Part shown: one piece after another, positions 10,560 through 23,110 of the stretch | How positions within the stretch are numbered: position 1 is the first letter of the stretch | Layout: each line of letters opens with the position of its first letter | Source: Ilyonectria destructans | Lineage: Eukaryota; Ascomycota; Sordariomycetes; Hypocreales; Nectriaceae | Assembly: GCA_020740775.1 (NCBI GenBank) | Contig: JAHEWK010000011.1 | Span: 248,001-312,000, forward strand | Length of the DNA stretch: 64,000 nucleotides | Reading direction: 5' to 3' | Made by a program: the position numbers and the translations under genes | The notes under the pieces: model-generated | Databases searched by the model: none | What the model was told of the DNA's origin: nothing | The model's input: the letters and a program-made list of their open reading frames with translations, nothing else

Positions 10560-12209
10560 AAATTTGAACATGACGGGGAGGAACACACATACTGTTCGAT
10601 GATGAACCAAACCAACCAGATTGCGAGAAGAGAGCAACATCAACATTGGTCACCGGATTTTTAATGATGCTTGAGAAATACAATCGGTTCTATAATCCCC
10701 AGTTTCAGTCAAGTCATAGGACGTAATGTCTATAGCTGGTCGAGGACTGAGTCGGGGCTCACGAGATGCTGGACTACATACAATACCTACGCGACGAAGA
10801 ACAAATGTGGAATATTCACTAAAAGCAACTCTAGTTATCTGCAATTATATTACATGTGGATGCGTATGTGCGTCTAGAGTTTTCGTAGGTAGCCAAGTTT
10901 CTTTTCCTCCTGCGAATTCCCTCTATCCGCCGATGGTACCATATGGTTATAGGTTTCTTTTACAACGCGCTCGACATGAATCAAGGAGGCCATGTCTGCT
11001 CGGATTCAGGAAAAATTGGTTGTGTTGTCGGGGTTCGACCCATACCGTCCTAAAAACAGGCTTGCTGTGCGGTCAGCGTTCGCATTGTTATTAAGGCTAA
11101 CGCGAAACCCATTCTGCGCAAGAGTCGGGCAACAGCAGTATCCAAACTTACAGTCACGGTAGTGGCGATGATGAGAGGCGCCGATAGCATGGTTGGACTG
11201 TGAAGTTGTGGCGGCGGGATGACAATTACAATCCTGGTCATTGAAGACATACCGAGATGGCCCAACCAGACCGGCAACGAACTGACAGATTAAACTTAGA
11301 AGTGATAGCTACCCTGTATCTCTGTTATTCATTGCATATTCCATTTCTCAACCCTTTTATCCCTGTTTCGGCACTTGCGAAATACCACCACACCATGGAC
11401 CCGAACTAGCCAACCCCTGCTTTCCCCACGTCGGATAGTCCGACAAACGGTCGATCCGATCCTTTAGTTTGCACCCGGTCGTGGGAAATCACGGTTTTGG
11501 ACTCCGTAAATTCAGCTTAGAAATACGGGAGTGGTCCTCGTTAACTACTTTGGCGATTGCAAGAAAAGATTTCTTGGGAATCAGAATGCCGTCATCAACT
11601 GCTAGACACTCTAAATATTCAACAGCATCATCAGCATTGCAGAACCTGGGGATTCAAAACTGCTCCTCCCCTTACAGTGAATCTGATAAGGAGAAGCGAG
11701 GAGCTACTGATATAGCGCTGAATAATTCGGTGCTGAGACACTACTGCCCTTGCTCGATCTAAAAAAGCTCATCTGTTGTCAAATTTGCTCGAGGACAGTC
11801 GCGATAATGAGGTTAAAATTAATATGTAACTGCAAGTTGAGTGGTTTACTCTAACTCTACCTTAATACTATGTTGTGGATCAAAATGAACACGCTCTACA
11901 ATGAAATATTGCGCAAGGTTTTGCATTTCAGCTTGTCGCATGTCGGGATTAACCTGTTTCTTCAACGTCAGAGGCGCCTATGGCTGAAGGCCTAAACCTA
12001 GGATTATCTTTTCCTTGATTCAGCTCTGTAGCTAGTGAAAATTACAGATCTATTGGCTCAGAAAGTATCCGGAGATGGTCGGAAGTCCGAGGTGATTAAG
12101 GGAATTCTTTATAGAAGCTACCTTTTAACAGTAAAGAGTGAGCAATACAGATGAGTTACACAAAATATAAACAAAAGTGTTTGAATTACTACATAGTTTT
12201 ACCTCCAAT
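10560..12209. other. Intergenic, no gene recognised
   Basis: About 1.65 kb between the DUF1479 gene and the SDR pseudogene. Open frames such as 10726-11094 and 11469-11762 lack recognisable domains or plausible splice structure. Nothing else could be supported. Confidence 0.5.
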
Positions 12210-13077
12210 TTAGGCGCAGAATCCTCCATCAACTCCAATCACTGAACCAGTCATATATGGGGAATCCAGAATGTAACTGACGGTTCGTGCAATATCATCA
12301 GGAACTCCCATACGGTTGGCAGGGAACATAGTTGTAATACTTTCCTCACTGTACTTTCCCGCCTTGATGGCATCGTGGAGAATATTTGTTTTAATTGCTC
12401 CCGGGGACCGTAATGCCCTTGGTTGCATACTCGATAGCGGCCGTCTCTGTCATTTTCACAACCTAATAGGACATTATTAGAGCTGATATTTACAAGAGAA
12501 CTGGGTGATGCATAAATTTTACAGCATGTTTCGTGGCCACATATGACCCTTGATAGAGAATACCACGTCTGCCTGCGATGGATGCCAAGTTGATGATGCG
12601 ACCAGTACCTCTGGATTCCATGTGCCTCAGCTGGTGCTGCATGGACCAAAAGACGCCCAAGACGTTGACCTCAAACATTTGGCGAAAGTTTCCGTTTTGA
12701 GATCAGCGAACAAAGCTGCATCGTTTGAGACGCCAACATTGTTGACTGCGGCATCCAGGTATCCCCAGGCGTTAATGGCCTTGTCATGGAATTCCTTGAC
12801 AGATGCTTCGCTCGTCATTTCGCTGTGAATATAGACGGCCTCGCCCCTTTTAGCTTTGATTGATCCCACTTGCTGTGATTTGAAGTGGTTAGTTATGTGT
12901 GCAATGGTTCTTGTGACTAATAAAATGAGACTGCACCTTTTCGCCCTCCTCATCGCGGCGACCTGAGAGAATGACACGCCATCCTTGTCCAGCGAGTAAT
13001 TCTGCCGTTGCTAAACCAATTCCAGACGTAGCTCCAGTGATCAAAACTGTTTTCTTCGACGACGGTTCCATGTTCAT
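12210..13077 (-). pseudogene. Short-chain dehydrogenase/reductase with two frameshifts
   Basis: A classical SDR. Visible in order are TGATSGIG (Rossmann glycine motif), VNNVGVS (NNAG equivalent), INLASIAGRRG (catalytic Ser region), the YVATK active site (YxxxK), PGAIKTNI, and the terminal GVDGGFCA. Exon 1 is 13077-12937, joined to about 12872 by an intron. A further intron (GTAAAA...TTAG, about 12526-12463) splits the region after YVATKHA. Two lesions break the frame. One base seems missing near 12684-12694, between FADLKTETF and QMFEVNVLGVFW. About 11 bases seem missing near 12404-12409, where the usual VNAVAPG segment collapses to a few bases before PGAIKTN. All other blocks are well preserved, so decay is recent or one lesion is an assembly error. 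Confidence 0.78.
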
Positions 13078-14936
13078 TGTGCACGTGACGATGCAAGATG
13101 CTGGAAGGTGTAAGAGTGTAGAAATTGCGCAGGTAGGGGACCGAAAAGCTAGGTTTTGTGGCAGTATAATGGCGAACTATTGCTTGTTTGAGGAACTCTT
13201 AGGATGTATGATAATGTTTGCGCAAGCGGATGATTGAGCCTCTTATACTCATTTGGGGTCCTTTAGTCTTTGCAAACTCAAATCTCAACTCAATGCGATG
13301 TCTGCGTCACTATGTGGATCTCATGCACGATGACCGGAGGTAGGCGTTTAGTACTACTGAGGTCCGATCAATGTGGCAGAGCGGATATTTCGAATTTAGA
13401 GACGGATTCTGTCCGTCCGCCCGCCCGCATTTCCGCATGTCCGCCTGTTTGTACATAATTACGTCCGCCCGTAGGTTCCCGCATTGAGTGCAGTGCGACG
13501 CTAAGTCTTCTCAACACACTAAGGTGTCTCACACTAGATTCTCAGATATCCCATGGTCAAACTCAACGGTACCAAAGTTGGCGTCATATGAACTCTGTTT
13601 GTCCGTCTCTATGAGTAGCAAATATCATGTGTCTACGTGGCTGAATCAACACCAATTTCCAATAGATGCCTCAAAGTGTGCTGGTGTGACAGTATGAGTG
13701 CTAAATATGACACATGCATGCCTGGAAGCGACTTTGCCTTGATGCATTGGCATGGACCATATCGGAACTTTTGTTATAATTTCACCGGCCAGTTATTATC
13801 GTTTCATCAAAGAGTTCCGTTAATCGACTACCACAAAGTTCTGTACAATATGAACGCAATTACTGTGTATCTTTAACAATCTGGGCAAGAACAACTACGA
13901 TTCAACATCTTGAAGAACCGTAGCCTGAGAATCCTTGATAGAAATATCCCAAATGTAACCATAATTTCAACCGAAATGTTTACTAGACTCTATTAATTCA
14001 GCACCTCTGATGCGTTTGTAACAAGGCCAAAAGTATAATGCATAATTGGCATTATTCTCAGATCCATCCATATGGATCACCTCCTCATTCTTGGGCGTTG
14101 TGCTGAACTTGGTGGGAACGTTGTAAGATGTGGTCATCACCACTTTCGGACATGCCTATTTCTAAGGCGGTCAAACTCCTTTCAGACTCGAATTTGTTGT
14201 TTCTTATATCTGAGTGGAGTGCCTAATTGCTGGTCTCCTCAGACACAGGGGGAGGTGTTGACAGGTTGACTAGGTGCTGCGTATTCGATACTATGATGCA
14301 CCGAGAGAGATTAAACTGTTGTACGGTATTGTTAGCTTCCAGTGTAGATAGTTTGGCACTAGGGCCATAACAGCGAGACCTCTGACATGTTCCAAAGTAG
14401 GAACAACCTCACAGGTAACATAATTAGTTCTGACATCCTATGATTGTGTTTGCATAAAGCGGATATTAGTGACTGTATGGTCATGCAGTAAAGCGCATAC
14501 GTAATATATTGAACACAAGTACCGGATTATCAGGCCGCTTTTGGATTAACCCATCTACTTAGGGCCACCCACAGAGTACTTAATTAATCTCAAAGGACAA
14601 ATGAGCTAAGTAAAAAGATGTATAAGCTTTAGTTTAAAAAGCTCTTATATTATTCAGAGGTAGTGTATATAATAGCCAGCTACATTACTCACTAAAGGTC
14701 GGATTGATAACTTTAATAGGTTAATATAGATACTGGAAATCTTGGTGTATTCTAAAGGTTAAAAATAAAACATAAAATAAAAAGCCTTCTTAGTGAGAAA
14801 ATTCTTAATACTGATATAATTATAAGGCTAGCTAAGCTGCTAATTTATCTAATATTATACTACTTTCTATAATTAGAAGATAGAAATCAGTATGTTTGTT
14901 ATTTTAGGGGTAAAGTGCAACAGCCAGCTAGTTATT
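13078..14936. other. Gene-poor region with AT-rich stretch
   Basis: No gene recognised. At 13400-13470 there is a CCGCC-rich stretch with repeated tccgcccg words. From about 14560 to 14930 the sequence becomes strikingly AT- and TpA-rich, as in relics of repeats mutated by RIP in fungi. No transposase or reverse transcriptase motif was seen. Confidence 0.5.
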
Positions 14937-14939
14937 CTA

Positions 14940-15805
14940 ATTACTGTAGACGCTATTAAAGATTAACAACATCTTAGTAATAACCAATTGCATCACGGAC
15001 TGGAGCGTAATTATAATCCAATATGCCCACTCTACCCGCCTCCGAATTTGTTCCCCCAGGTTCGTGCCATCACGGAGCTTTGGGACATTCTCGTTAAGTG
15101 TCGGGATCGTAGAATGTGTTTCCATATGTCTCCTCTCCGCTTGCTTAGTATGCTGTTCGAACTGACGGCTCAGATCTAATACGTAACCGCCAACAGTATC
15201 AAAACTAGACTGCATCTCGCGTATGTCTTCAGCTATGTTAATGGTGTATCTTTCGATAGCACTGACTGTGGCTCTAGGGGAGTGGTGTTGAGTCAGCTCG
15301 AGTGCTACGGGACACCCCCCCAAAAAAACTCAGTCTCGGGTCGGGTCATGTCTTTTTAGCCCTCCAAAATTCGTTTTCGGTAGGTATGGGTGACTTGCCT
15401 TTGGTCTGCTAGCAGCACTATCTCGAACAAACCTCGTCCGCTCTTTAAGACATCTAATGATTTGTTGAGCTTTCTGTCAAAACTCTTGCCTACAACCTTC
15501 CGATCCATGAATGTGGTGCTGGCAAGTTGCTTCTCTAATAAAAACAGTGCATCATTGCAGTTCTTGAGGGAACTTTCCAGGAAGGCGAAAGTGTTTAATC
15601 TGGCCTCGTCTTTCTCGTAAGTTTCAAGGAGATGAGCATGCAGGATCGTCATCGCGTCGTTGAAGCAGTATAGCTCCTGTAAGAGAGCGGTGAGGTTTGC
15701 GGTAGTATGCTGGGAAGGGCCGAGATGTCTTTTGCCCAGCCTTAGACAAGCTTGAGTGAGCTGCAGGAGGCCGACGATGGCCCCAGTGACGCTAAGGGGA
15801 TCCAT
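14940..15805 (-). pseudogene. Truncated fungal NLR/ankyrin-type N-terminal domain gene
   Basis: The first part (15805-15356, 149 residues, MDPLSVTGAIVGLLQLTQA...) matches the helical N-terminal domain found at the start of many fungal NACHT or ankyrin-repeat proteins. It stops at TAG 15356-15358. A second open segment (15323-14937) continues the same kind of sequence: SAIERYTINIAEDIREMQ and DTVGGYVLDLSRQFEQHTKQAERR are the coiled-coil linker that follows this domain in the family. The two segments are separated by a stop and a g/c homopolymer tract and have no convincing splice pair. The expected NACHT or ankyrin portion is absent; the gene runs into AT-rich sequence. It could also be a short two-exon protein whose intron I missed. 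Confidence 0.5.
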
Positions 15806-16501
15806 AGGCAAGGAGTTGACGCGGAACTAACAGTTGTACTAGAAACGAGCGGGACTAGGGTGAGTCAAAAGGCAGGTTGGGTAGCCAGAGCGAATGGCGC
15901 AGAGCTCCAGGACCTGGTTCTCATTGCAACTTTTGGCAGCGGTTTTGGACCAGTAGGACAACTTGTGTGTAAATTGACCGATGGCTCTTGAGAAGTCTCT
16001 GAAACATATATAGGACTTCAAGATCGATGCGGCAGTGACAAGTTAAGCACCTCTGTGGTGCTTTCACTTGCTCCAACGGGCCCTTGAAGCTGATATTGAT
16101 TGGATTCAGGGGGGGGCTCCCCCACTCAGTCAGATTCGGGCCAGCGGAGTTAAGTTAGCGGACCCGGAGTGAATGGAGTGATAAAATTGCCCGGCATATT
16201 CCCCACTGAACTCGGGCCATGGGTGCTCCGGTGCGGGGCCGGTGCCTTCTCGCCTTCTCACCTTCTCACCTTCTCACAACTTCTATAAATCTGCTGGGGC
16301 AAGAGCAACGTCGACGCAGTTGTCCCACCGCATCCTTCTCTTTCTCCTTTGTATCCCAACTTCACTTGTCACATTCTCAACTCAGATTTCTCAACTTCAT
16401 CAACTTCATCACCTGTCTCGGTTGTTCTCCAACTGCACCACCTTCCACCCTCCACACATCATTCCAACCTCAATCCAACCTGTTCATCAGTCCTCGCAGC
16501 C
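15806..16501. promoter_or_regulatory. Upstream region and leader of the peroxiredoxin gene
   Basis: No coding region supported. The part nearest the ATG (16245-16500) is pyrimidine-rich, with an 8-bp tandem repeat and many CTTC/CAAC words, as in strong fungal 5' leaders. Confidence 0.45.
16245..16276 (+). repeat. 8-bp tandem repeat, four copies
   Basis: Four consecutive units of ccttctc(a/g): 16245-16252, 16253-16260, 16261-16268 and 16269-16276. It lies in the CT-rich leader of the peroxiredoxin gene, about 230 bp before the ATG. Confidence 0.8.
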
Positions 16502-17124
16502 ATGTCTCTCGACCGTGAGTTCACCCCATGCTCTTCCTATCCCAACATCACAACTAACTCGTCTGTGATCTAGACGCCCAAGTTCCCAAGACCATTCCCC
16601 GCCCCGTCGATGACGGCCTTGCCTCTCACCTCCTGGGTTCCACTATCCCCGCCGACCTGAGCCTTGTCTCTACCCAAGGAACATCTGTCAAGCTGGCCGA
16701 GCTGCCAGGTCTCACCGTTCTCTTCTGCTACCCTCGCACCGGCGCGCCCGGAGAGGCAGTCAAGCCAGAGTGGAACAACACGCCTGGTGCCCGCGGCTGC
16801 ACCGCCGAAGCATGCAGCTATCGTGACAACTTTCCCCGGCTGACGGAGCTGGGTGCCAACGCCGTCTTCGGCCTGAGCGTTCAGGACTCCGCCTACCAGC
16901 AGGAGGCCAAAGAACGCCTGGGTCTGCCCTACGACCTGCTGAGCGATGAGAAGCTGGAGTTTGTCAAGGCCATGAAGATGCCGGTCTTCGAGTGGGAAGG
17001 CAAGCCGCTGACCAAGCGAATCACCCTCGCCCTCAGAGACGGAAAGGTGGAGCATGCGTGGTACCCGGTTTTCCCTCCTGATGAGAATTCCGCCCAAGTT
17101 GCAGCATGGTTGGGAGCCAAGTAG
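16502..17124 (+). CDS. Peroxiredoxin, PrxQ/BCP-like (AhpC/TSA family)
   Basis: Predicted 187 residues. The tiny first exon 16502-16514 encodes MSLD plus one base; intron 16515-16573 (GTGAGT...TAG) follows, then exon 16574-17124. The protein reduces hydroperoxides with thiols. GARGCTAEACSYRD holds the peroxidatic Cys80 and a second Cys85 five positions later, the CX4C arrangement of atypical two-Cys PrxQ/BCP enzymes. Other family blocks are LTVLFCYPRTGAPGE before the active site, VFGLSVQDSAYQ, and LGLPYDLLSDEKLEF. No targeting signal is apparent, so it is likely cytosolic or nuclear. Codon use is strongly C-ending and the leader is CT-rich, both signs of high expression. Confidence 0.9.
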
Positions 17125-18128
17125 ACGGGGGGATTAAATTCCCCAGGAGCACGCAGTCTTGCGAAACCTGTTGCTGGATTATCCTCGTGGGCCTCTTCAT
17201 CAAACCGCAGTGATTATCTCCTTGTTCCTCTCTCTGTTCAGTTTTCCACAGAAATGCGAGAGAGTATTTGCTCTGTCAGGCACTGGCTGGCACTGATATC
17301 CCGAAATTGACAGACATTGTGTCACGCTCCCCAAGACTTGATATGCGGTGCAAAGATAGAACTCGAGCTTTGTGAAACTCCATTTAGATTATCTGTCCAA
17401 ACACGACTGCTACATTTTGCGAACGCTGCTCTCGTACCTTGACATCCGGCGAATTACTTTCCTCCTTTGAAAACAAAAATACGTTACTCTTCAAAGCACT
17501 AGACCGTAGTTGTGAGTTTTAGACCGTCAGACTTTGCGGCTCATTCACTAGTCCTACTCCCATCAGCTCCACGAGAACCAGGGCACACACTGTGTGCTCG
17601 CGTACTCCTTGTAGCCTGGCGACGGCACTGTAGTAAGTCGACAGTGCGGTGTGGGATGAAATCTGACTGGTGTAAATACGTATGGCAGTGTGTGCGGCCA
17701 GACTTTGCTTCGTGATTGTACGTCAGCCCTGACAAGCATGGAGAGTTCTAGCCTTTCGCTCGGTCCTTGCCGGAGTTCGCCGACTGCTTTGTTTGGCAAC
17801 AATCCGTCATCTTCAAAAGTGAGTCTACAAAATTGCGGAATATCGTGGGGGTCATTGTGTGCTTTGTGCAGTATATTGGCTACAACTCCCACCAATTAGC
17901 TAAAGTGAGGCTATAAAAGTGTACAATGTCGCAGAAAGAATTTACGTGCGGACAAGAAGATCATTTGGGTGCTAGTTCTTATCTGGCCACCTAGAAGAGC
18001 CTCATTTCGTATGGGCTAGATAATGCAGCTTTGGGTCTGATAAATCTGAGTCTGGCTGTAAATAATCTGCCTCGCTCAATAATAAACATCACCCCTTATC
18101 TGTCTTGCCTCGGATCAATCAATCAAGC
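17125..18128. other. Intergenic, no gene recognised
   Basis: The minus-strand open frame 17563-17895 and its plus-strand shadows show no known domain. The last 100 bp are the promoter of the iron-redox enzyme gene. Confidence 0.45.
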
Positions 18129-20298
18129 ATGTCGACGACCATCTCCCAGGTTGTCCTACTCATCATCGCAGCCGTTGCCGGATTTTCCTTGGTCAGGGCA
18201 GGTCTCCGGCCATGGAGGCGAAGGAGTTCTCGATACTCAACAAACCCAGAAGGTCGAGACGGAAGGCCATACCAACAGTCGGAAGACACGCTCAATCTCG
18301 GACAACTGAAGGATCTGTACTACAAGCTGCAGAACCTCGAGAAATACCCAGAGATTCTTCCACACGCTAGAGACACTCTACTCGTGCTTCTTTCTGAATC
18401 ACTCGACTCCGTACCAGCTAGAATCTCTGCTGCATCGGGGATATTGTCCATTGACCAGTATAGCAAGCAGAAATTGAGTCGCTTCGTGCACGACGAGCAA
18501 GAGCAGGTCACCAAGTACCGGGAGGAATACGTAGCAAGAAGAAGAGCAGGTCGCCCTAGAGAACTATTCAAAACGCACGACGATGCCGGAATGTGGATAG
18601 AGCAAGCTTGCCCCCTCAAGTACGTTTGACGGCGCGTGGCTGGGCCATCTCAATAAAGTATCAACTCCCTTTGCCTTGCGATTTATCACCAAAAAGGCCT
18701 GGCAAGTCCTATCCGAGGAATACGGAGATGGAGACCTCGAAAAGCACCATGTCCATATCTACAAAGAGCTTGTCTACGAGGTTGACCCGGAACTGCCTGG
18801 AGGGGATACGAGGGATTTCATCCACCCGCGGCATGGGCTCACCGACTTGTCGATCTGGAAGGCTGCCGTTGCTCAGCTACTCATCTCTATCTTTCCCCAT
18901 GAGTTTCTGCCCGAGATACTTGGCTTCAATCTACACTTCGAAGGAGTTTCGAAGGAAACTTTGATCGCGAGCCGAGAACTCCGCGAGCTGGGTTTCAATC
19001 CTTTCTACTTCCTACTCCACATATGCATCGACAATGCCGACTCGGGCCACACCGCAATGGCGCTTCACGTTGTTCTGGATTATATGGAGCACCTGCGGAT
19101 CACAAATGATGGGCATGCCATGCAGAGAGCGTGGAAGGGGGTACAGGCAGGTTTCATCTTATCGCAGACTCTCTCCTCGAGAGCGTCCAAGATACCGCAA
19201 GATGATGTCGGCGCGAGAGTCATACCGCAGAACAAGTTCGAGTCAGCCCTGGATGGGATACTTTTGTCAAAGTCTATGGCATCCAATCGCATCCATTGCA
19301 ATCTAAGGACCGAAATTGGACCTCGGACCCTGAGCGAATGGCTTGACCCAGACGCCATGGCATCACAGCGGTGGAGGATGGAATTCCTCAACATCGTGAG
19401 CCTTACCAGGAAGCTCGTGTACAGGGGCGATAACACGAAGAGCAGGATGGTACAAGACCTGTCCTGGCACGGCAAGATGTTCGGCGCTTTTACGCAGAGC
19501 GAGGTCCAGGCCCTCTGCGATTGGATTGACTCTCTGCCACCACTGCGTCAGGTATACTGGAACTTCGTCGGTCGACCTCAAAGACTCTCGGGCGACATGT
19601 TTTTTGATCAAAACATATCAGCAGATTACCCCGTGTTCCCGTCGCGTACCGCTCTCGAAGCCGCTACGGTCCCAGCAAACTCCCAGTTGAGGCTGGAAAC
19701 TACCATACGCGCCGAGATACCAGCTTGGAGGGTGGACTTTGAGCGATTGCTTCCTCTCTGGTTTGCGCACCCCGCCCTTTTGGAAGGCTATGTCGTCATT
19801 CCATCCAAGACAGCCACCGCTTTTGGTTACTCTGTCCTTCGTTTCATTCGGGCCCAGAGCGATTTCAGTGTTGAGGGTCCTGGCGTAGCTGGAAAGGACG
19901 ATTTTCGCCGATCCCCCATAGGACTCCATGATATAGGGCTGGAAATGGCGCGAAGCCAGTGTCTCAATGAGCTAACTTCTCTTAAAGATGCTTTGGAGAA
20001 GTGGCCTTCCGACTTTGCACTGGAGATGCTGAAGCTCTCCATGTACCCGACTGACAACATGGCAATCCTGCTGGGACTCGCCAAGGCATTTGTACGTCTA
20101 CACGGCATCGTTGTGTCGTCACCCATTCTCTCCGACGCGAGTCGGAACTCGTTGGGCCAGATAGCGAAGAGAGAAGACGAGAGCTTAAGGGCTTGTCTTG
20201 AAGAGATACGGCGTGAAGGTTTCAGCACATCCGACTTTGACAGGGCATTTCATTGGGGAATTATGGAGATTGAGAGCTGTTTTCTACCAGAATCTTAA
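18129..20298 (+). pseudogene. Iron-containing redox enzyme (haem-oxygenase-like fold), one frameshift
   Basis: The first 166 codons from ATG 18129 encode a hydrophobic N-terminal segment (ISQVVLLIIAAVAGFSLV, likely membrane anchor or signal) and a helical region. They end at TGA 18627-18629 just after WIEQACPLKYV. One base later in register the protein resumes as DGAWLGHL and runs to 20298. One extra base, most likely a T in gttt at 18624-18627, separates the two halves. HHVHIYKELVYEV and the helical layout match the iron-containing redox enzyme (haem-oxygenase-like) group found in fungi and bacteria, whose members use a metal centre held by His and Glu residues. The second part is 557 codons with no other break, so the lesion is young, an assembly error, or less likely programmed. 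Confidence 0.65.
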
Positions 20299-23110
20299 GA
20301 AGAGGTTTTCTACCAAGTTCACTTTATTCTACAGGTTTGAAGGGACGCTTGGAGATTTCGCGGCGTAAGAGGCTTCAAGGCTTGGGCCAAATACAGTCAA
20401 ATTCGTCGACCTGGCTGTTAAGGGCTGATGAACCTAGCTGTGACTGTCCATTCGACACTGGCCTGGGGAATAGTGCTTGACTGTGGCCGGAATGGCACAT
20501 CTAGTGACCGTCCTGGACTACCCGCTACGTTTTGCCTAAGAGTTTCACCTGTCTTCGACTCTGAATCTGTTTTCACCCATCCATGTGTCCTGCAGGCGGC
20601 TTTATGGAGTTGAAAATCCTGTGATAACGGCGCCTGGTTTTCGTCCTCACTACGGACAGCCTGCCATGATGCATCAATCTGGAGCCAATGCTGAAGTACA
20701 AAGCGAGCCCCCGTCCCGTGACTCGTATTCCGATCTAAGTTGAAAACGACACCATGTAGGATCTCCGATAGCCCTACTAGGTTCAAGGGGCTTCAGCAAG
20801 GCTTACCCCACATCAATGTCTGCATAAGATATATTGGTACTTGGCAGGTGTGGCGTTAACTTTCGTAATATCTTAGGGGCTGATCATTTGGCCGAGGATA
20901 AGTAAATGAATTGCTACATCAGCAGTTGGACCGTAAGCCTCAAAGTCTCGGAGAAAAAAATGAATCTTGTTGGATGAAGCATACGGGCTGTCCGGTCCTG
21001 GTATATTGGCAAAGGAAGCGTTTGTATTTTCCGGGATGTTTGCCGAGTGACAATTATTTACCTCGGGCATACTAACTAACGGCTCGGGAAGGCAGCAACT
21101 ATCAGAGAAGCAGCAGCAAAGACAAAACAACGTCCCCAAGAAGAGATATCGCTAGTAACAGTGGCGACCAACAAGGGGCTCAAAACTGTCTCAGAAAGCA
21201 TCGAGAACCTAGATAGGCTTAGCGACGAGGCTTGACAACTGTTAAAGACGACGACACAACACTCCCCTGGGCCTGAACAACCACCATTGTCTCTGATGTA
21301 CGTATGGTAAAGGCGGATTCAGTCATCTGTTCGCCATCGCGATACTAAGAAATGGATCCTGATCGCTCGGCTATACGCTATTGGCCATGAGATTGTGAAA
21401 ATTTCGCAGAGGAAGCTTGGTAAGCTGAAATGGCTTATGACTAGCGCCAAGGGCGAGGCGGAGGAGAGAAGGAACGCTATATAGTCTAATGCACGCTTGG
21501 CGGGCTGGGCCGAGGAGGCTGGTTGCTAAGACCTATACCATTTCCCATGTGAGATCTCGTACACCCTTCCATCTCTAGTTCGGCATGGTCTGCACTAAGT
21601 GCATAGCCCACCAACGAACTGTGCGCCACTGCGCCTGTGCATAAGTCCACCCTGCAGCCAAAGAGTAGTTTGCCGCTACAATGCAGCTCCCGCCTTATTG
21701 AAAGGAACTGCAGCTATTCCTTGCTCGCCATTTAGTAGGCAGCAGAAATCCCGTATTAGAGACCGTGCGCATTGATCACACTAGATAGTACTTATGATAT
21801 CATCACGGTACTTTTGTTATCCGGCAATATCGGCAGCTTAGTTTCGCTGATAAGGGAACACGAGCCCCACACTACTTGGCTACTCACTGTGTTGCCGTGC
21901 CGTATTTCCCGCTAAGTACGATCATTACCCAATGGATAACTGCCTGCTGACAGGAATTGATGGACGCGTGTTAGGTAAAGATTGGGTAGTCGGCATTCAT
22001 CTGCCCGTGTTTGGTCCTTTGGTAGGACAGGATGTTCGGGGAAAGTGTCCGGCACCTCCGGGCTTACATTCAGACTGCTGCTCTTGAGGTGGTTGAAGTG
22101 GATTAAGTTGGTAATATTGTTTCAAATAAAGTTATAGTCCCAATGAGTTTACTCACCGCGCGTATTACCGTTCCACATTAACTCGCACATCTTTCCTACT
22201 ATAGTTGTTTGAGCAGGCAACGATCTTACATGCATCGTACCCCCGCACTTCCCCGCTTCCATTATTTCCTAACAGGCTTCGCCGACGATGGTGCAAGCAT
22301 TGATTACGAAAGAAGATCTCTCTGGTATGCAGCATTGTCAAGAAGGAATTACAATGGTTTTAATTGACTGGCAGAGGTTCATCGTATATCCTCGGCAACG
22401 GATGTTGCAAGACACATGTTTGCATTTTCTTAATTGTCACATGGAACTGGTGTTCGTTTGTAGCGCCCCTTGATGTTTAACATGTTATGTTTCGTTACGC
22501 TGTCTAAAGCCCCAGAGATGAATGAGACATAGGTGGCTAGTAAAAGCTTAGGGATCAGACTGAACCTGAACATCGGAAACGAAATTCTTAATTCGACCAT
22601 TAAAAATAGTCAACTACACTCTTCAACTTAAGGGTACGACCAAATTTTGATCCAAGTGCCGAGATGGGTTACGGCCAAGGACCAAGCTTTCCGAAGCATC
22701 AACGTGCGAATTGAAATCGCTTATCTAGCTTCGGGCATTGCTGGTTTTGTCAAAGCTACTCTGAATGACGAGTGTAACGATTAATAAATCTGCCTTCGCG
22801 AGTGCTGAGTTGCCCGAACTTTTGTTTCCCCACTAGGCCTCAAGAGGCAGCTAGGACAAGGATACAGCCGCAGACCCCATAGGCACTGCCGACGTTACCG
22901 ACACAGACGCCCGAAAGTGGCATGTTGATGGAAATCATCCACTTCTAGAAGTACCATGATTCGTTGACTGTGTGCTATGATCTCAACCTGGAATGACGTG
23001 AGTGACATTGGTAACATGCGCATTGATGTGATCATCCGCCTTGTTTGTGATAAATACTGCAGAGTGCCGAGACTTTGCCCATTCGAAATACATGCCAAGC
23101 CGTTTTCACA
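20299..23110. other. Long gene-poor interval
   Basis: About 2.8 kb without a gene I can support. Short open segments exist, for example a helical-looking stretch at 21340-21482 with stops around it, but none shows a known domain. The sequence immediately before 23111 is the carboxypeptidase promoter. Confidence 0.45.

Noticed and set aside
13400..13470. Repeated tccgcccg words, like a short tandem repeat or binding array
   Set aside because: Spacing and sequence are irregular and the stretch is too short to call more than compositional bias.
17563..17895. Minus-strand open frame of 110 codons
   Set aside because: No domain, no splice partners, and shadow frames on the other strand are equally long.
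18615..18635. Programmed ribosomal frameshift in the iron-redox gene
   Set aside because: The site lacks a clear slippery heptamer and this family is not known to use recoding; mutation or assembly error is simpler.
21330..21490. Helical-looking coding remnant in the 20.3-23.1 kb gap
   Set aside because: Only about 45 codons, flanked by stops, with no family I could name.
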